64,000 nucleotides of DNA from Gordionus sp. m RMFG-2023. Its lineage: Eukaryota > Nematomorpha > Gordioida > Chordodea > Parachordodidae. The notes under the pieces were generated by a model that did no database searches, had not been told where the DNA came from, and worked only from the letters and a program-made list of their open reading frames with translations. The stretch covers positions 64,395,561-64,459,560 of the forward strand of contig NC_088775.1 in the NCBI RefSeq assembly GCF_954871325.1, read 5' to 3'. Made by a program: the position numbers and the translations under genes. Positions 45,361 to 57,528 of this stretch are shown here, piece after piece; position 1 is the stretch's first letter; each line of letters opens with the position of its first letter.

Positions 45361-48074
45361 CATTGGCGTACGCAGCGGGGGGAGGGGGGGGCAGGGGGAC
45401 AAATCCCCCCCCCCCAAAGCCAAAATGCAGATGCCGGACATATTTTTCAAAAATATTATTTTTTATATTTTTATATTTTATTATAATTATTCATATCTAT
45501 TTCTTTTTAAATTTTTATATTATTACCTTTTTCATTTACTAATTTACTTTATCAATTAATTTCATTTTCAAGTTTTCCTTGTGGCGTAATATTTATCTAT
45601 TATTTTTAAATTTCCCGGTATTATAATTTTCAAATTTCTAGTCATGGATATTAGACTTTTTTAAAAAACGCTGAAGGTGAAAATCATGCCAAAAAGCAAA
45701 AAAGTATAGTATGATAATTTAAAAACAAAAGCTGTGAACTGATGATTTCCTCAAAAGAATCAATTCAAAAGGGGGATATGATTCCCATTTCATCAATAAT
45801 TGATAAAAATAGGGTTAAAATTGCAAAAGAAAATAGAGGCAAGATAAAATTAACTATTGAGGCTATTTTATATTGTGGCTTGCAAGGCCTAGCACTTCGT
45901 GGCCACAAGGATTCAGGAAGCTTAAATTTTAATAATAATGATAACGAAGGTAATTTCCGTGGACTTTTAAAATTTAAAGCATTAGGAGATCCTGTATTAA
46001 TGGAGAGCCTCATTAGTACCAATAAAAATGCTACTTATCTCAGCCCTAGGATATAAAATGAGATAATTGATATTTGCAACAATATCATTTTAGAAAAATT
46101 AATTGTTGAAATCAATTCTGCCCCATGCTTCTCAATTTTGGCAGATGAAACCACGGACATTGCTGGCATTGAGCAGATGTCGTTGTGTGCGCGATATGTA
46201 GATCATTAAAACATTATCAAGGAAATGTTTCTCCAATTTATTCCTGTTTCAAGCATGACTGGGTCTGCTTTAGCTGATGTAATATTTGTGAATCTTAAAA
46301 AATTAAAAGTAATAATTAATCTTATTATATAATTATTTAAAAAAATATAGCTAAATATAAATATGATACGTGGGCAAGGGTATGATGGAGCACGTGCAAT
46401 GAGTAGACAATTCAATGGGCTTCAGGCATTTATTTAAAAAAAATGCCCAACAGCTATATATGTCCACTGTGCTGCCCATTCACTCAACTTAGCAATATCG
46501 GATTCATGTTCTTTACCATTGATATCAAATTGCTTAGGTTTTTAATTATTAAATTAAATTTTTTATATTTATATCAGGTAAAATATCTAGCATCTATGAG
46601 ATGTTTAGATACCCCAAGCGTCAAAATATTTTGAACAAAATTATATCTGAAAATCCTTGCCCAACAAAGAGAAAAAAATTGCAAAAAGCTTGTCCAACAA
46701 GATGGAGTCTTCGACATCAAGCAGTAACAGCTTTTATCGAGTTAGAAGAGCCGATTATTAATGCTCTTATAGAAATATCACAATGTCTGAAAAAGATATT
46801 TCTTCAGAAGCAAGCAAGTTACTGGATTCAATACTTATACCAAATTTTTTTTTCGCATTAGAATGTATTAATAAATTATTTAATTATACAACTATTTTAT
46901 GTAATACTTTTCAAAAACCTGATATTGATTTGATTGAGATGATGAGAATAGCAGAGACAATTTTATTAGAACTCAAAGAAATTAGAGCTAATGCTGATGA
47001 GGAATTTCATATTTTATATGTTAATGTTGAATCAAAAGCAGAGCTATACGAGTTCAATATTTGTCTCCCTCGACTTACAGTAAGGCAAACTTATCGTCCA
47101 AATATTAATATAGGGTCAATAGAAGAATATTATAAAATAAATGTCTTTATACCTCTTTTGGATACATTTATAACCCAAGTAAATGAAAGGTTTTTAATTT
47201 ATCAAGAAACACTTATCAATCTGCAGATATTACTTCCGCAAAAGCCCTCTGAACCTTTTTCAGATGGTGATAGAAAAAAAATAAAATATTTGGAAGATTT
47301 TTATCACGAAGACATTAATGTATCTCATGATGCTTTATTAGCTGAATGCCAACTATGGTATAAAAGATTAACTTATGGTTGATATAGTCCCAAAAAATGC
47401 TATGATGCTTTGCATCATTTCAAACATCTTTTAGATTATTTTCCCAATATATTGAAATTATTATATATATTAGCAACTCTTCCCATTAGTACTGCAACTA
47501 ATGAGAGAACATTCTCTTCTTTAAGAAGATTAAAAACGTACCTAAGAAGTACAACTTCTGAAAGTAGGTTGAATGGTCTGGCCCTTTTGATAGGCATTTG
47601 ACGCCAAACACGGATGAGATAATTGAAAAATTAGCTCCCTCCCAACGAAGATTGGATTTTACATTATAAAAATATAATGTTTCTATAATATTTTTTGTGC
47701 TATCATTTTTTAATGTCTTATATATTTTTATTTTACATAAAAAATATAATTATTCATATTTCCAACATTTAGATTTTTTATACTTTATATATAAATTTTA
47801 AAAGCTCAAAAAAATTTAAATTTCTATTATGGATTATTTATTTTAGTCATCATATCCTGGTTATATCCACTTAATATTTTATAATTCAGATTTATTTTTA
47901 TATATCGGTTTATATATTTAATTTTTTATAATTCATGTTAATTTAAATTTGTATAATTAGAAATAGTTATTAATCCTAATAAATTTATGCTTGATATTTT
48001 TAAATAACAATAATTTTATTTTAAAAAATTTTAATTATCCCCCCCCCCACACCAAATTCCTGCGTACGCTACTG
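45361..48074 (+). mobile_element. Inner hAT element with ZMYM1-like transposase
   Basis: 2,714 bp, CATTGGCGTACGCAG to CTGCGTACGCTACTG, exact 8-bp duplication TGTATAAC (45353-45360, 48075-48082). Poly-G and poly-C runs sit just inside the ends. It carries one + strand transposase (45742-47670). Youngest of the three nested hATs by position and by its exact duplication. Confidence 0.92.
45742..47670 (+). pseudogene. hAT transposase, zinc-finger MYM-type 1-like, with two very short introns
   Basis: In order: a DUF4371-type N-terminal region with LALRGHKDSGSLNF, then FSILADETTDIAGIEQMSLC (catalytic-region Asp), IRGQGYDGARAMSRQFNGLQ, VHCAAHSLNLAIS, CPTRWSLRHQAVTAF, and the C-terminal dimerisation block TLPISTATNERTFSSLRRLK. 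Two introns are plausible: GT at 46309 to AG at 46350 (42 bp) and a 40-bp one ending ATATCAG near 46578; both restore the frame. A few stops and a frame change near 46780 remain, so the copy looks recently inactivated. Confidence 0.82.
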
Positions 48075-48399
48075 TGTATAACATTATAGGGACGCTTAAT
48101 TATCACGTATCACGTTTAAATATATAATAAGGTAATATTGTACTCATTTCAATGATAATTATTTTATTTATTATTGTTCAATCACATTATTTTGATCAGT
48201 GCAGGGGAGTGTATCTACATTCATTGCAAAACAAAAATATTCTACATAAATAAGAAATAATACAGATGCAACTACAGTTGCGGCAATTGTAATCACTTAT
48301 CTTGTAGTGCAACATTCACAGAGCTACTTATCATTACAATGTAGGTAGAATCTTTCCCCATAATATTTAACTACTCCAAGATAAATGAAAACTTTACTT

Positions 48400-49070
48400 G
48401 TAGAACAAAAATGAGCAAGGATATCATCAATGTTTTAGAACCTGAATTCAGGAGGTCAATTCTTGACGATTTGAAAGATGGGCATACATATGCAATTCTA
48501 ACAGATGTATCTAATAAGGGAAATATTAATCCTTCGCTATTTCAACAAAATTAAGGACGTTTTAAGAAAACTATTAAATTTTTTCCCCTCAAATAGTGAA
48601 AAATCCAAAGACATGGCTAACCATATAATGATAAATATAGCAGATTCGGGATTATCAATAAATTACATGTCAACTTTATGATCTGATAATGCCTCAGTGA
48701 ATTTAAAAAAAACCAGAGTGTATTTACAGAATTGAGTCAGCACAATGTTGGTTGCGATATGTTCCTAATACCCGCCATCTATAGAATTTTAAAATTTTAT
48801 AAACCTTTAAATATTTCTTAAATAAAGATTATAAAAGCTGTCCTAACATTTTGAAAATTTTTTTCAGTAATGAATGGCAGAGGTATATTTAGGAATGATT
48901 TCACATGTAGGAAATCTACTACATACTGTTAATGTGCAGTTGCAATCAAAAGAATCTTAACAAAGATTCACAAAATTATGCTGCAGATGTGTTAATCTTT
49001 ACAGTTAAAAATTGACAATAAATTTTATGGCGCCATTGCTAAAACTATATTAAAATGTTCAAATATTTTA
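48400..49070 (+). pseudogene. Decayed hAT transposase copy, + strand
   Basis: Fragments mirror the - strand copy at 49753-50650: MSKDIINVLEPEFRRSILDD and LKDGHTYAILTDVSNKGN on + match the - strand sequence around 50500-50640. Heavily broken. Confidence 0.6.
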
Positions 49071-49300
49071 TAAATACCGATAGACATTGATGTCTTGTTT
49101 GAGGATATTGTAATGCTCTCTATTTTTGATTTACAATGTAAAAAATATATTTATTTTATGCGAATGTATAAATAAAAAAATATGGAAAATTAAATATAAT
49201 GTTAATTTATTTAATTTGTAATTTAAATAATGGAACTAAACGTTTACCGTCGTTATTGAGATATTTATAAAATTCCTGGCATGACATATTATAAATTTAT

Positions 49301-50650
49301 TTAACCATTAGCTCGGCCTCTAATGTTGTTAAAGCAATCCTTTTCCCAGACAGTCCTCATCAGGCTAAAAATGCGCTCGGATGAGGCATTAGTGTGAGGG
49401 TATGAGGTAAAGAAGACATACTCGCAATTTTTTTCCAAGCATGGGGATTTATTGTTATTACGGAAAAATTCTACCCGTTTCTCCTCTGCTTTTAGACAAT
49501 TTAACTTTAAGTATTCTGGCGAATCATAAAAAATAGAGAGAATTACAATCTCCTCAAACAAGACATCAATGTCTTTCGGTATTTTTCATAAATTTATTAA
49601 ATTACAAAAACCATCAATTGACGGTTTCTGTTCCAAGGTCATAATATTTATACATTTGTAAATAGTTATTAAAATCAAATTTTGATTGTAAATATTCTAA
49701 AATTGTCTTAATAAAAATATCTGCTTCATTTAAAAATGTAATAATTAGAGTATTATTTGAACATAATATTTTTAGCAATAGCGTCATAAAATTTATTATC
49801 AATTTTTAACTGTAGAGATGAACAGAGCTGTAGCATGATTTTGTGAATCTTTATTAATAAAGAATATTCTGATTGAAACTGAATATTAACTTCATGAAAT
49901 AGATTTCCTACATGTGAAACTAATCCCAAATATGCTTCTGCTATTTCATACTTGAAATTTTTCAAAATTTTAGGACAGCTTTTAAAATCTTTATTTAAAA
50001 AGTATTTTTTTAAGGGTTTGTAAAATTTAAAAATTCTATCGATGACATATATTAACGATAAGCACCTGATAGGTACATATCGCAACAACTCACACCATTC
50101 CAAGTCAGACCACTCCACCAACTCTTTCATTTCATTAACTCTTATAGTTGATGAATTAAATTCGTTAAAACATCTCATCATAATTATTTCGACATCCACA
50201 GATATTACATTCATTGCCTTCTTGCAAGAATCATGTAGTATATGGCATATACAGTCAATTGGTATTAATTCATTATTGTGCGGCCTCAATTCGGTAAATA
50301 CACTTTGGTTTTTGCCAAAATTTACAGAGGCATTATCAGCGCAGAAAGCTGACATGCAATTCATTGATAACCCTGAATCAGCTATATTTACATTATGTTG
50401 TTAGCTACATCGTTGGATTTTTCACTACCCGAGGAAAAAAATTTAACAGTTTTATTGAAATGTTCTTATTCTTGTTAAAATAGCGAAAGATCAAGGGAAA
50501 TGTTTTATGATTTCCCTTATTAGATACATCTGTCAGAATTACATATGGATGCCCATCTTTCAAGTGGTCTAGAATTGACCTCTAGGATTCAGGTACTAAA
50601 ACACTTGTGATAGCCTTGCTCATTTTTGTTCTACCACAAGTAAGGTTTGC
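49301..50650 (-). pseudogene. hAT transposase of the middle element, - strand
   Basis: The 203-codon frame 49753-50364 has SAFCADNASVNFGKNQSVFT, then IDCICHILHDSCKKAMNVIS and LRYVPIRCLSLIYVIDRIFK. A separate frame 49301-49561 has TSYPHTNASSERIFSLMRTV, the C-terminal dimerisation region. Stops or frame changes separate the frames, and the N-terminal part (50400-50650) is broken. Confidence 0.75.
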
Positions 50651-53014
50651 ACTTATATTGGAGTCGTTAAATATCATGGGAAAAAGATTTGACCCACATT
50701 GTGATGATATAGCTCTGTGAATGTTGACCTACATGATAGGTGTATACGGTTTCCGCAACTGTAGTTGCATCTGTATTATTTATTATTTTTGGAGAATATT
50801 TTTGTATTGCAATCGATGTTGATATACTCCTTTGTACTGATGAATGAAATGATGTTGATTTATTATTGGATAAAAATAAAACAGGATAGAAAGAAATTTA
50901 CAAACTAGACATGTTTTTCGTAATTTAAAATTTATTTTAAAAATATAAAAATAATCAATTACTGTCTCTCAAAATTATTATTTATATATTAAAAACGTTA
51001 AAACCCTTTTAAAAAAATTGCGGGAGATTTCCAATTGCAGTAGTTTTGCCGGAGAGATGTCTGCGTGTAAACTAAAAAATTGCGGGAGTCTCCCGCTGAT
51101 GGGGGGAGACATGGCAACCCAGAACATGATGCGTTTTTTTAATATTTTTGAAGTTGTTTATTAATTATTATTTTTTAGTTATTTACTATACAAAATTAAA
51201 ATTATATTTATTTTTATATTTAATTATTTTTTTTTCATCTTAAAAAGCTTTAAAAAATTTAAATACAAATACAAACAATATAAAATTTTATAATACATAT
51301 TGTAATCGCTATAAAAAATAAATCTAAAACAAACTATTATTACAAAATATGGAATTTTAAAATACTTTTTATTTTATAGCTTAGAATTTTATTAAAATAA
51401 TTATTTATTAAAATATTAAAAATATTTAATTAAAAAGCTAACCATACATAAGATTAAATATAATTTATATTACGCATGTATGCATTTTGTTTTATATTTA
51501 AAAATTTTTTAAAAAAAATGTAATATAATAAATTGACTCAACTTTAAAACTCATGAGGATGACGATTGAATCAATAAAAAAAACCATCCCATCCCATAAA
51601 AAATAATTTGTTTGAAAATAAAATATATTTTCAATCTAATTTAGTAAATAACTTAAATTTTTTTTTCTTCTTTTTTTTAAATTTATAAATTTAAATATAA
51701 TAAATCTTCTATTTTTTTGAGTTTTAAAATAATTTCTGGTATTAAAAAAAGAGGATTCAAATCAACAGACCGGTTATGAAACCTTCTTTAAATGTATCAG
51801 TATGTCTAGATTTAATAGTATCGTTATGCCCCATCATAGTTCAGAATTAAGTACGAAATTTCCGGCAGGATTTGTTTAATTTCATCGCTATTTTTTAAAA
51901 ACATATATTTATTTTTTTCTTCTAATTTTATAAATGTATCTTGGACAAGCACATTTAATATCTTTAAAATATTTTAATAGTTATTAACCATTAATGACTA
52001 AATAAAATAATTACCTAAAAGAGGGACTATAAAACTAAATATATTGGGTCGATTTTTTTGACCCAAAACTTGGCTCAGTTTTCGACTCAGTCAACTCGAT
52101 TCAGTCGATTAACAATATATGTAAAGAATAAAATAACGTTAAAACATTTTAGAAAAATTGATTTGTCCATTTTTTATAGCACTTCAATTTTTTATGGACA
52201 AACTTTCCTCGGTCTCCCCTATTATATATTAATAGTTAATGACCAAGAATATTAACATTGGGGTGAAGTACGAGTACAAATATATTTATTTTTTTTGAAA
52301 AGCTTGATTTTCTTCCGAAATCTAAAAAAATGGAAATTAATTTTCATCAAATTTATAATTATAACTGTTTCCAACGAGAATGTTGACGGAAATATATCTA
52401 AATTAATCAATTTTATGTTGAATTTTTTATGTAAAATAAAAATATTTGATTATATTTATAGAAACTAGAGACGCCAAGCCACGCGTTAATATCACATCTA
52501 TATTTTAGATTTTAAAATCATGTACAAATATATAATCTAATTTTTTTTATCAAAAAGAAAATAGGGGATTTTATTAAAAAAATTAGCTACAGATACTTAA
52601 TTTTATTATTAAAAAAACCGAAAATAAAAATTATATATTATTAAATATTCATCCAAGTTGATAAATTAAATAAATCGAGTCAGAAAATTCGTTCTAATTC
52701 TGAACTAAGATTAAGATGGTATAGAAATAAGCTCTCAGCTAACCTACATAATAATTCATTTTAATCCAAGCCCTAATTTAACCATAAGCTGAGTTGCTTA
52801 CAGGATTTTACTATTTAAGTTTGATATTATTGATAAATATTTTTTATTTAAAATATTTGAAACAACATTATTTATTTGGATCTCGGATCTGTGCTTGGGG
52901 TTCGAGTTAACGCTGGCTTATATCCTATATAAATATTGCTAATGTAGATCGTAGTGATTTTATTAGACCCAAACCCCGGATGTGGGTTTTACATAACCAA
53001 CCAATTAACAACAT

Positions 53015-54065
53015 ACCCATATTGATATTTTGTTTTGATAAAAATATTCCTGACCCTCCAAAACCTAGACCTGCCCTCTATGAGTGATTATTATTATTAC
53101 AATAAAAAAATATTTTAATTACCTTTAATTTGATACCCATATCAAAAAATATTATTTTTTGCACCCCCCCCTCCATCCACCACCCAGACCAGGTCATACC
53201 CATCAAGACAAAAAATGAATACTTTTAATCTAAAGATATTTAAATTAGATTTTATTTGATACCCATATCGATATTTTGTGTTGATAAAAATATTCCTGAC
53301 CCCCCGAGACCTAGACCCGCCCTCTATGAGTGATTATTATTATTACAATAAAAAAATATTTTAATTACCTTTAATTTGATACCCACATCAAAAAATATTA
53401 TTTTTTACACCCCCCAGACCAAGTCATATCCATCATAACAAAAAATGAATACTTTTAATCTAAAGATATTTAAATTAGATTTTATTCGATATCCATATCA
53501 GTATTTTGTGTTGATAAAAATATTCCTGACCCCCCCAAGACCTAGACCCGCCCTCTATGAGTGATTATTATTATTACAATAAAAAAATATTTTAATTACC
53601 TTTAATTTGATACCCATATCAAAAAAAAAAAATTTACACCCCCCCCCCTTCCATACACCCCCCAGACAAAGTCATACCCATCAAGACAAAAAATGAATAC
53701 CTTTAATCTAAATATATTTAAATTAGATTTTATTTGATACCCATATCGATATTTTGTGTTGATAAAAATATTCCTGACCCCCCAAGACATAGACCCGCCC
53801 TCTATGAGTGATTATTATTATTGCAATATAAAAATATTTTAATTACCTTTTAATTGATACCCATATCAAAAAATATTATTTTTTACACACCCCCCCCCCT
53901 CCATCCACCCCCCAGACCAAGACAAAAAATGAATACTTTTAATCTAAAAATATTTAAATTAGATTTTATTTGATACCCATCATATCGATATTTTGTGTTG
54001 ATAAAAATATTCCTGACCCCCCAAGACCTCCGCCTCGCCCTCTATCACTCTTATTACAATAAAAA
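53015..54065. repeat. Tandem array of about 240-bp units, 4-5 copies
   Basis: The word AAAAATATTCCTGACC recurs at about 53038, 53283, 53513, 53760 and 54000. Each unit has a C-rich block (CACCCCCC, CCATCCACC) and CCGCCCTCTATGAGTGATTA. C-run length varies between units. It lies in the right part of the 44586-54253 hAT. Confidence 0.9.
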
Positions 54066-54261
54066 AATATTTAAATTATCAACATGTTTATTAAATCATC
54101 ACAACACAACACAACCCAGGTCTGAACTCCGGGTAAACCCAGGTCTGAACCCTGAGTCTATGCTCGGGGTTTGTGCTCAGAGCTGCTTTGGTAGATTTTT
54201 TAGAGTAAAACCCCGGGTCTAGGTTTTACACAACCAACCAATTAACAACACTACTCTGACA

Positions 54262-55610
54262 TCGTTAAATTTTTTGTCTTATAAAACATAATGACCATAT
54301 ATTTATTGAGTGGGGCATTAGGGTATTATCGATTATATCAAATATATTAGTTTTAAATATGTTGATAATTATTACTATTATCATAGTTTGTTATTATTAT
54401 TATTCATATTAACAATCAACATATTCTTGTTCGCCATTTCATTGTTGCCGGATGCAGAATAAATTATTCTCTTTAAAGACCCTTGAAGATACCTTCCCAA
54501 TGCCAGCATTTCCATACCTACCATAAACTGATTGCATAAATGCTGTCAATAGTTGTCCTGATTTTTTAAGCCAATTTGTGGTTTCTTAACGACTGGTGCA
54601 CCAGTCCTATCACTAGGACTATAGTCTGACAAAATCAAACTTATATGCAGTTACCATCAATTTAAATATTAAGCATATCAACTTAATCTCCCTGAAAGAT
54701 AATATTTTTATCAAATATGGATAACATCAATGTTCTACTACTACAAAATTTTCATTACCAAATAAAGTTAAAAAAATGTTCTTATATTGGGATTCTGTGA
54801 CTTAAGTTTACTTAAATGTAAACTTGCTTCCCAAGTGAAAAATTGGATATTCTTTCCATCAAATTAAAAAGTATATACGTCCACTACTAACTTATCTTTT
54901 AATTTATTTTTCATAGAATCTATCAAATTATTCTCATTATTAGCTACAGTAATATTATTTTTAAATATTCTGCCATTATCAACATTTAAGGTTAAAAATT
55001 TCCATATTAATATGCTTATTTTTTTATATTGCCACAGAAAGTCTTTAATGATATAATTATTATATCAATTGTATATAATAATAACTGTTCTTTTGAATTG
55101 TTATAGATAAGTTATTAAAAAATGTCAAATGTTAAAATAAAGAAACAATTTATTTTTATATTTAAATTAACCAAAATTTTCTTATGGTAAATTTATTTTT
55201 ATAGAATTTTATTAGCCTCACAAGAAATTTTTATTGAATGCAACTTAAGCCATTTAAAGGGGTAATTTATTAAACTTTGCTATAAACTATCACCTTTCGG
55301 TGTACTTTTATGAGTTAACATTACTTTATTTGCGTTTTTTGATGTATAGAGAGTAGCGTCATGTGAAAAGCCTAAGAAAATAATAATATATATTTTACTA
55401 ATAAATATTACATCTATATATTCCCCTATATTTCAACATTTTGCAGGTTAAATTAATACCATAATTCGCTGAAAATATGCAACCTTAAATGAATTTCATA
55501 TATCATTTCAAAGATTTTAGGAAACATCTGATTGATTTTTGTTTGATAGTTTCGAAATATAATTGACATCATCAGAGATGTGATAATAATATAAACATTA
55601 AATGAAGGAT
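54262..55610. other. Gap between hAT nest and 15-bp-array element; possible exon on - strand
   Basis: Mostly AT-rich with no terminal repeats. On the - strand, 54493-54584 reads TTNWLKKSGQLLTAFMQSVY then GRYGNAGIGK between an acceptor-like TTAAG and a donor AAG/GTATCT. Not recognised; could be a small host exon or chance. Confidence 0.3.
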
Positions 55611-56208
55611 TTAATTCAATTCAATTTTGGGTTCCACGTCATTACAGAGAAACCATTACAGAGAATGTATTTTACAGAGAATGTATTTTACAGAGAATGT
55701 ATTTTACAGAGAATGTATTTTACAGAGAAATATTTGAATGCACTTATAGAGAAAACAATTATAGAGAATGTCATTTATAGAGAAAGTTTTATAGAGAAAG
55801 TTTTATATAGAGAATGACGTTTATAGAGAATGATTTTACAGAGAATGATTTTATAGAGAATGATTTTACAGAGAATAATTTTATAGAGAATGTATTTTAT
55901 AGAGAATTATTTTATAATGAATGTATTTTATAGATTTATTTTATAAAGAATTTTATTTTATAGAGAATTATTTTATAAAGAATTTTATTTAAGAAAATGA
56001 TTATTTTATAAAAAAATGTTATATATAGTCATAGGAAAAAAAATTACAGTATTTGACATAATATTATACATTAGAATTACCTTAAATAAAAAAATAATTG
56101 GGTAGTTTTTGAATTATTAATCGGTACAGAAATTATTTGTTTATTTTTGCACTCGATTATTAGATGAATTAATGGTAGAACAAAATTTTGACATGATTTG
56201 TAAGGAAA

Positions 56209-56551
56209 ATCATATAGTAAAAGAATATAAAAAAGTTTTACAAATTTAAATTTATTATTTTATTATATTTATTTAAATTAAGTAACTAGTTACTATTGGC
56301 AGTTGCTTTCTAAAAAATGTAGCCAGCTACAGTTACGATTTTGTAAAAATAACTAGTTATAAATATTTTTAGCTAAAGTGTAGCTAGTTAATGGTAACCA
56401 CTTAATTTGACAAAAATAATGTAGAGATTATCATTTATAAGCTTTTTTTATCTTCAGCAAAATTTATTTAGTTCTTCCTAAATATTTTCAATTATAGATG
56501 TGACACACCGATAATCCATTCTTAAGTTAAAAGTTATTTGTCACTAAGAGA
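56209..56551. mobile_element. Insertion in the left arm, flanked by about 26-bp direct repeats
   Basis: Compared with the right arm, about 340 bp are extra. They are bordered on each side by AATTTTGACATGATTTGTAA-type sequence (56180-56208 and 56552-56580). The insert has GTAACTAGTTAC words as in the hAT at 37645. Confidence 0.6.
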
Positions 56552-57049
56552 TAAACAAATTTTGACATGATTTGTAAGGAATTTTACGAAATTTATTTTT
56601 AAAGATAAGAATACAAAATAAAATATATAGTGTTGTTAAAAGTTACTTTGGCAATGTGACTTAAAGAATATGTTTAATACTATTTGTATATGAAGTTTTT
56701 ATTAGATAAACCTTGATAATATACTGAGTTTACAATATTCATTTCGAAATATCAAATAAATTTTTATTCATAAAAAATCCAAATAAACATAGTATAAATA
56801 ACATACCAATATAAAAAATAAAAATATATGATTATATTAAACATTTAAATTTAAATTATGGGATAAACCTTATATAATCCAGCATGGTTTTTGAATAAAA
56901 ATCTTCAACAATTAGAAAAATCCTTTTGGATCTTTCGCGATATTCTTTCTTTGACAACGGAGCCAATAATCCTAAAGAATATTGTTCCAATTTGTAACAA
57001 TTCAGGCTATCTTCGTCTTTGAGTGGTAAAAATTAAAATGCTAAAATTT

Positions 57050-57528
57050 ATAATATAATATAATTACTAACTCTTTATAAATTTCCAGATCGTTGGATGA
57101 TGGGAACTTATATGAGACGAAAAACTTCGATGCCAGTCCTCTACTGAATTATTTGTATTCGGTTCACGAGATAGTGTCGATTCGTAGCAATTTCATAGAG
57201 AAATGTTAAATATTGGCGACTTCCTCTCCATCGCTATCATTTTCCCAGTCCACGTCTCTTGAAAATATTCTATCAAGGAAGAGAGAATATCCCTATTTTC
57301 TTGATAAAATTTAGAGGCACATAATTCCTCGAATCTATGAATTACATCCACAATTGGTACATATGTCATTGACATTAACATTTTTATGTACATAGCAAAA
57401 TTTGTTTCAGTTTTGTATGCATTGCAAATTGGCGGATTTTTTTGAACCGTGCGCCATATGCATTGAGACCTATGAAACAGGCATTCGCGCAAAAGTAACT
57501 GATTACTTAATTTATATATATATTTCAA
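57050..57528 (-). pseudogene. MULE transposase C-terminal fragment
   Basis: The - strand reads FHRSQCIWRTVQKNPPICNA, then MYIKMLMSMTYVPIVDVIHR, and past one in-frame TGA, where a Trp is expected, NTNNSVEDWHRSFSSHI. This is the conserved end of FLYWCH/MULE-type transposases (the N-N-x-x-E-x-W-H block). It lies in the centre of the 55630-58456 element and lacks the catalytic core. Confidence 0.75.

Larger units (their letters stand above)
44947..51122. mobile_element. Middle hAT element with transposase copies on both strands
   Basis: Starts CAGGGTTGCCAGGTCATAAT and ends GACATGGCAACCCAG, flanked by ATCATGAT and AACATGAT (7 of 8). Subterminal repeats of TTGCGGGAGAAATATAAAAA (five copies, 45010-45095) recur as single copies at the right end. 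A decayed + strand transposase lies at about 48410-49060 and a better - strand copy at 49301-50650, giving a head-to-head, foldback-like interior. The 45361-48074 element is inserted in its left part. Confidence 0.85.
44586..54253. mobile_element. Outer hAT element, 9.7 kb including nested insertions
   Basis: Starts TAGTGTTGTTAATTTGCTTG and ends CCAATTAACAACACTA, with exact 8-bp copies of CTCTGACA at 44578-44585 and 54254-54261. Without the nested 44947-51122 insertion it is about 3.5 kb, mostly AT-rich filler and a 240-bp tandem array. No transposase of its own is recognisable. Confidence 0.88.

Noticed and set aside
45148-45486. Gly- and Pro-rich frames across the poly-G/C run at 45380-45415
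   Set aside because: They are caused by the homopolymer runs at the end of the inner hAT element.
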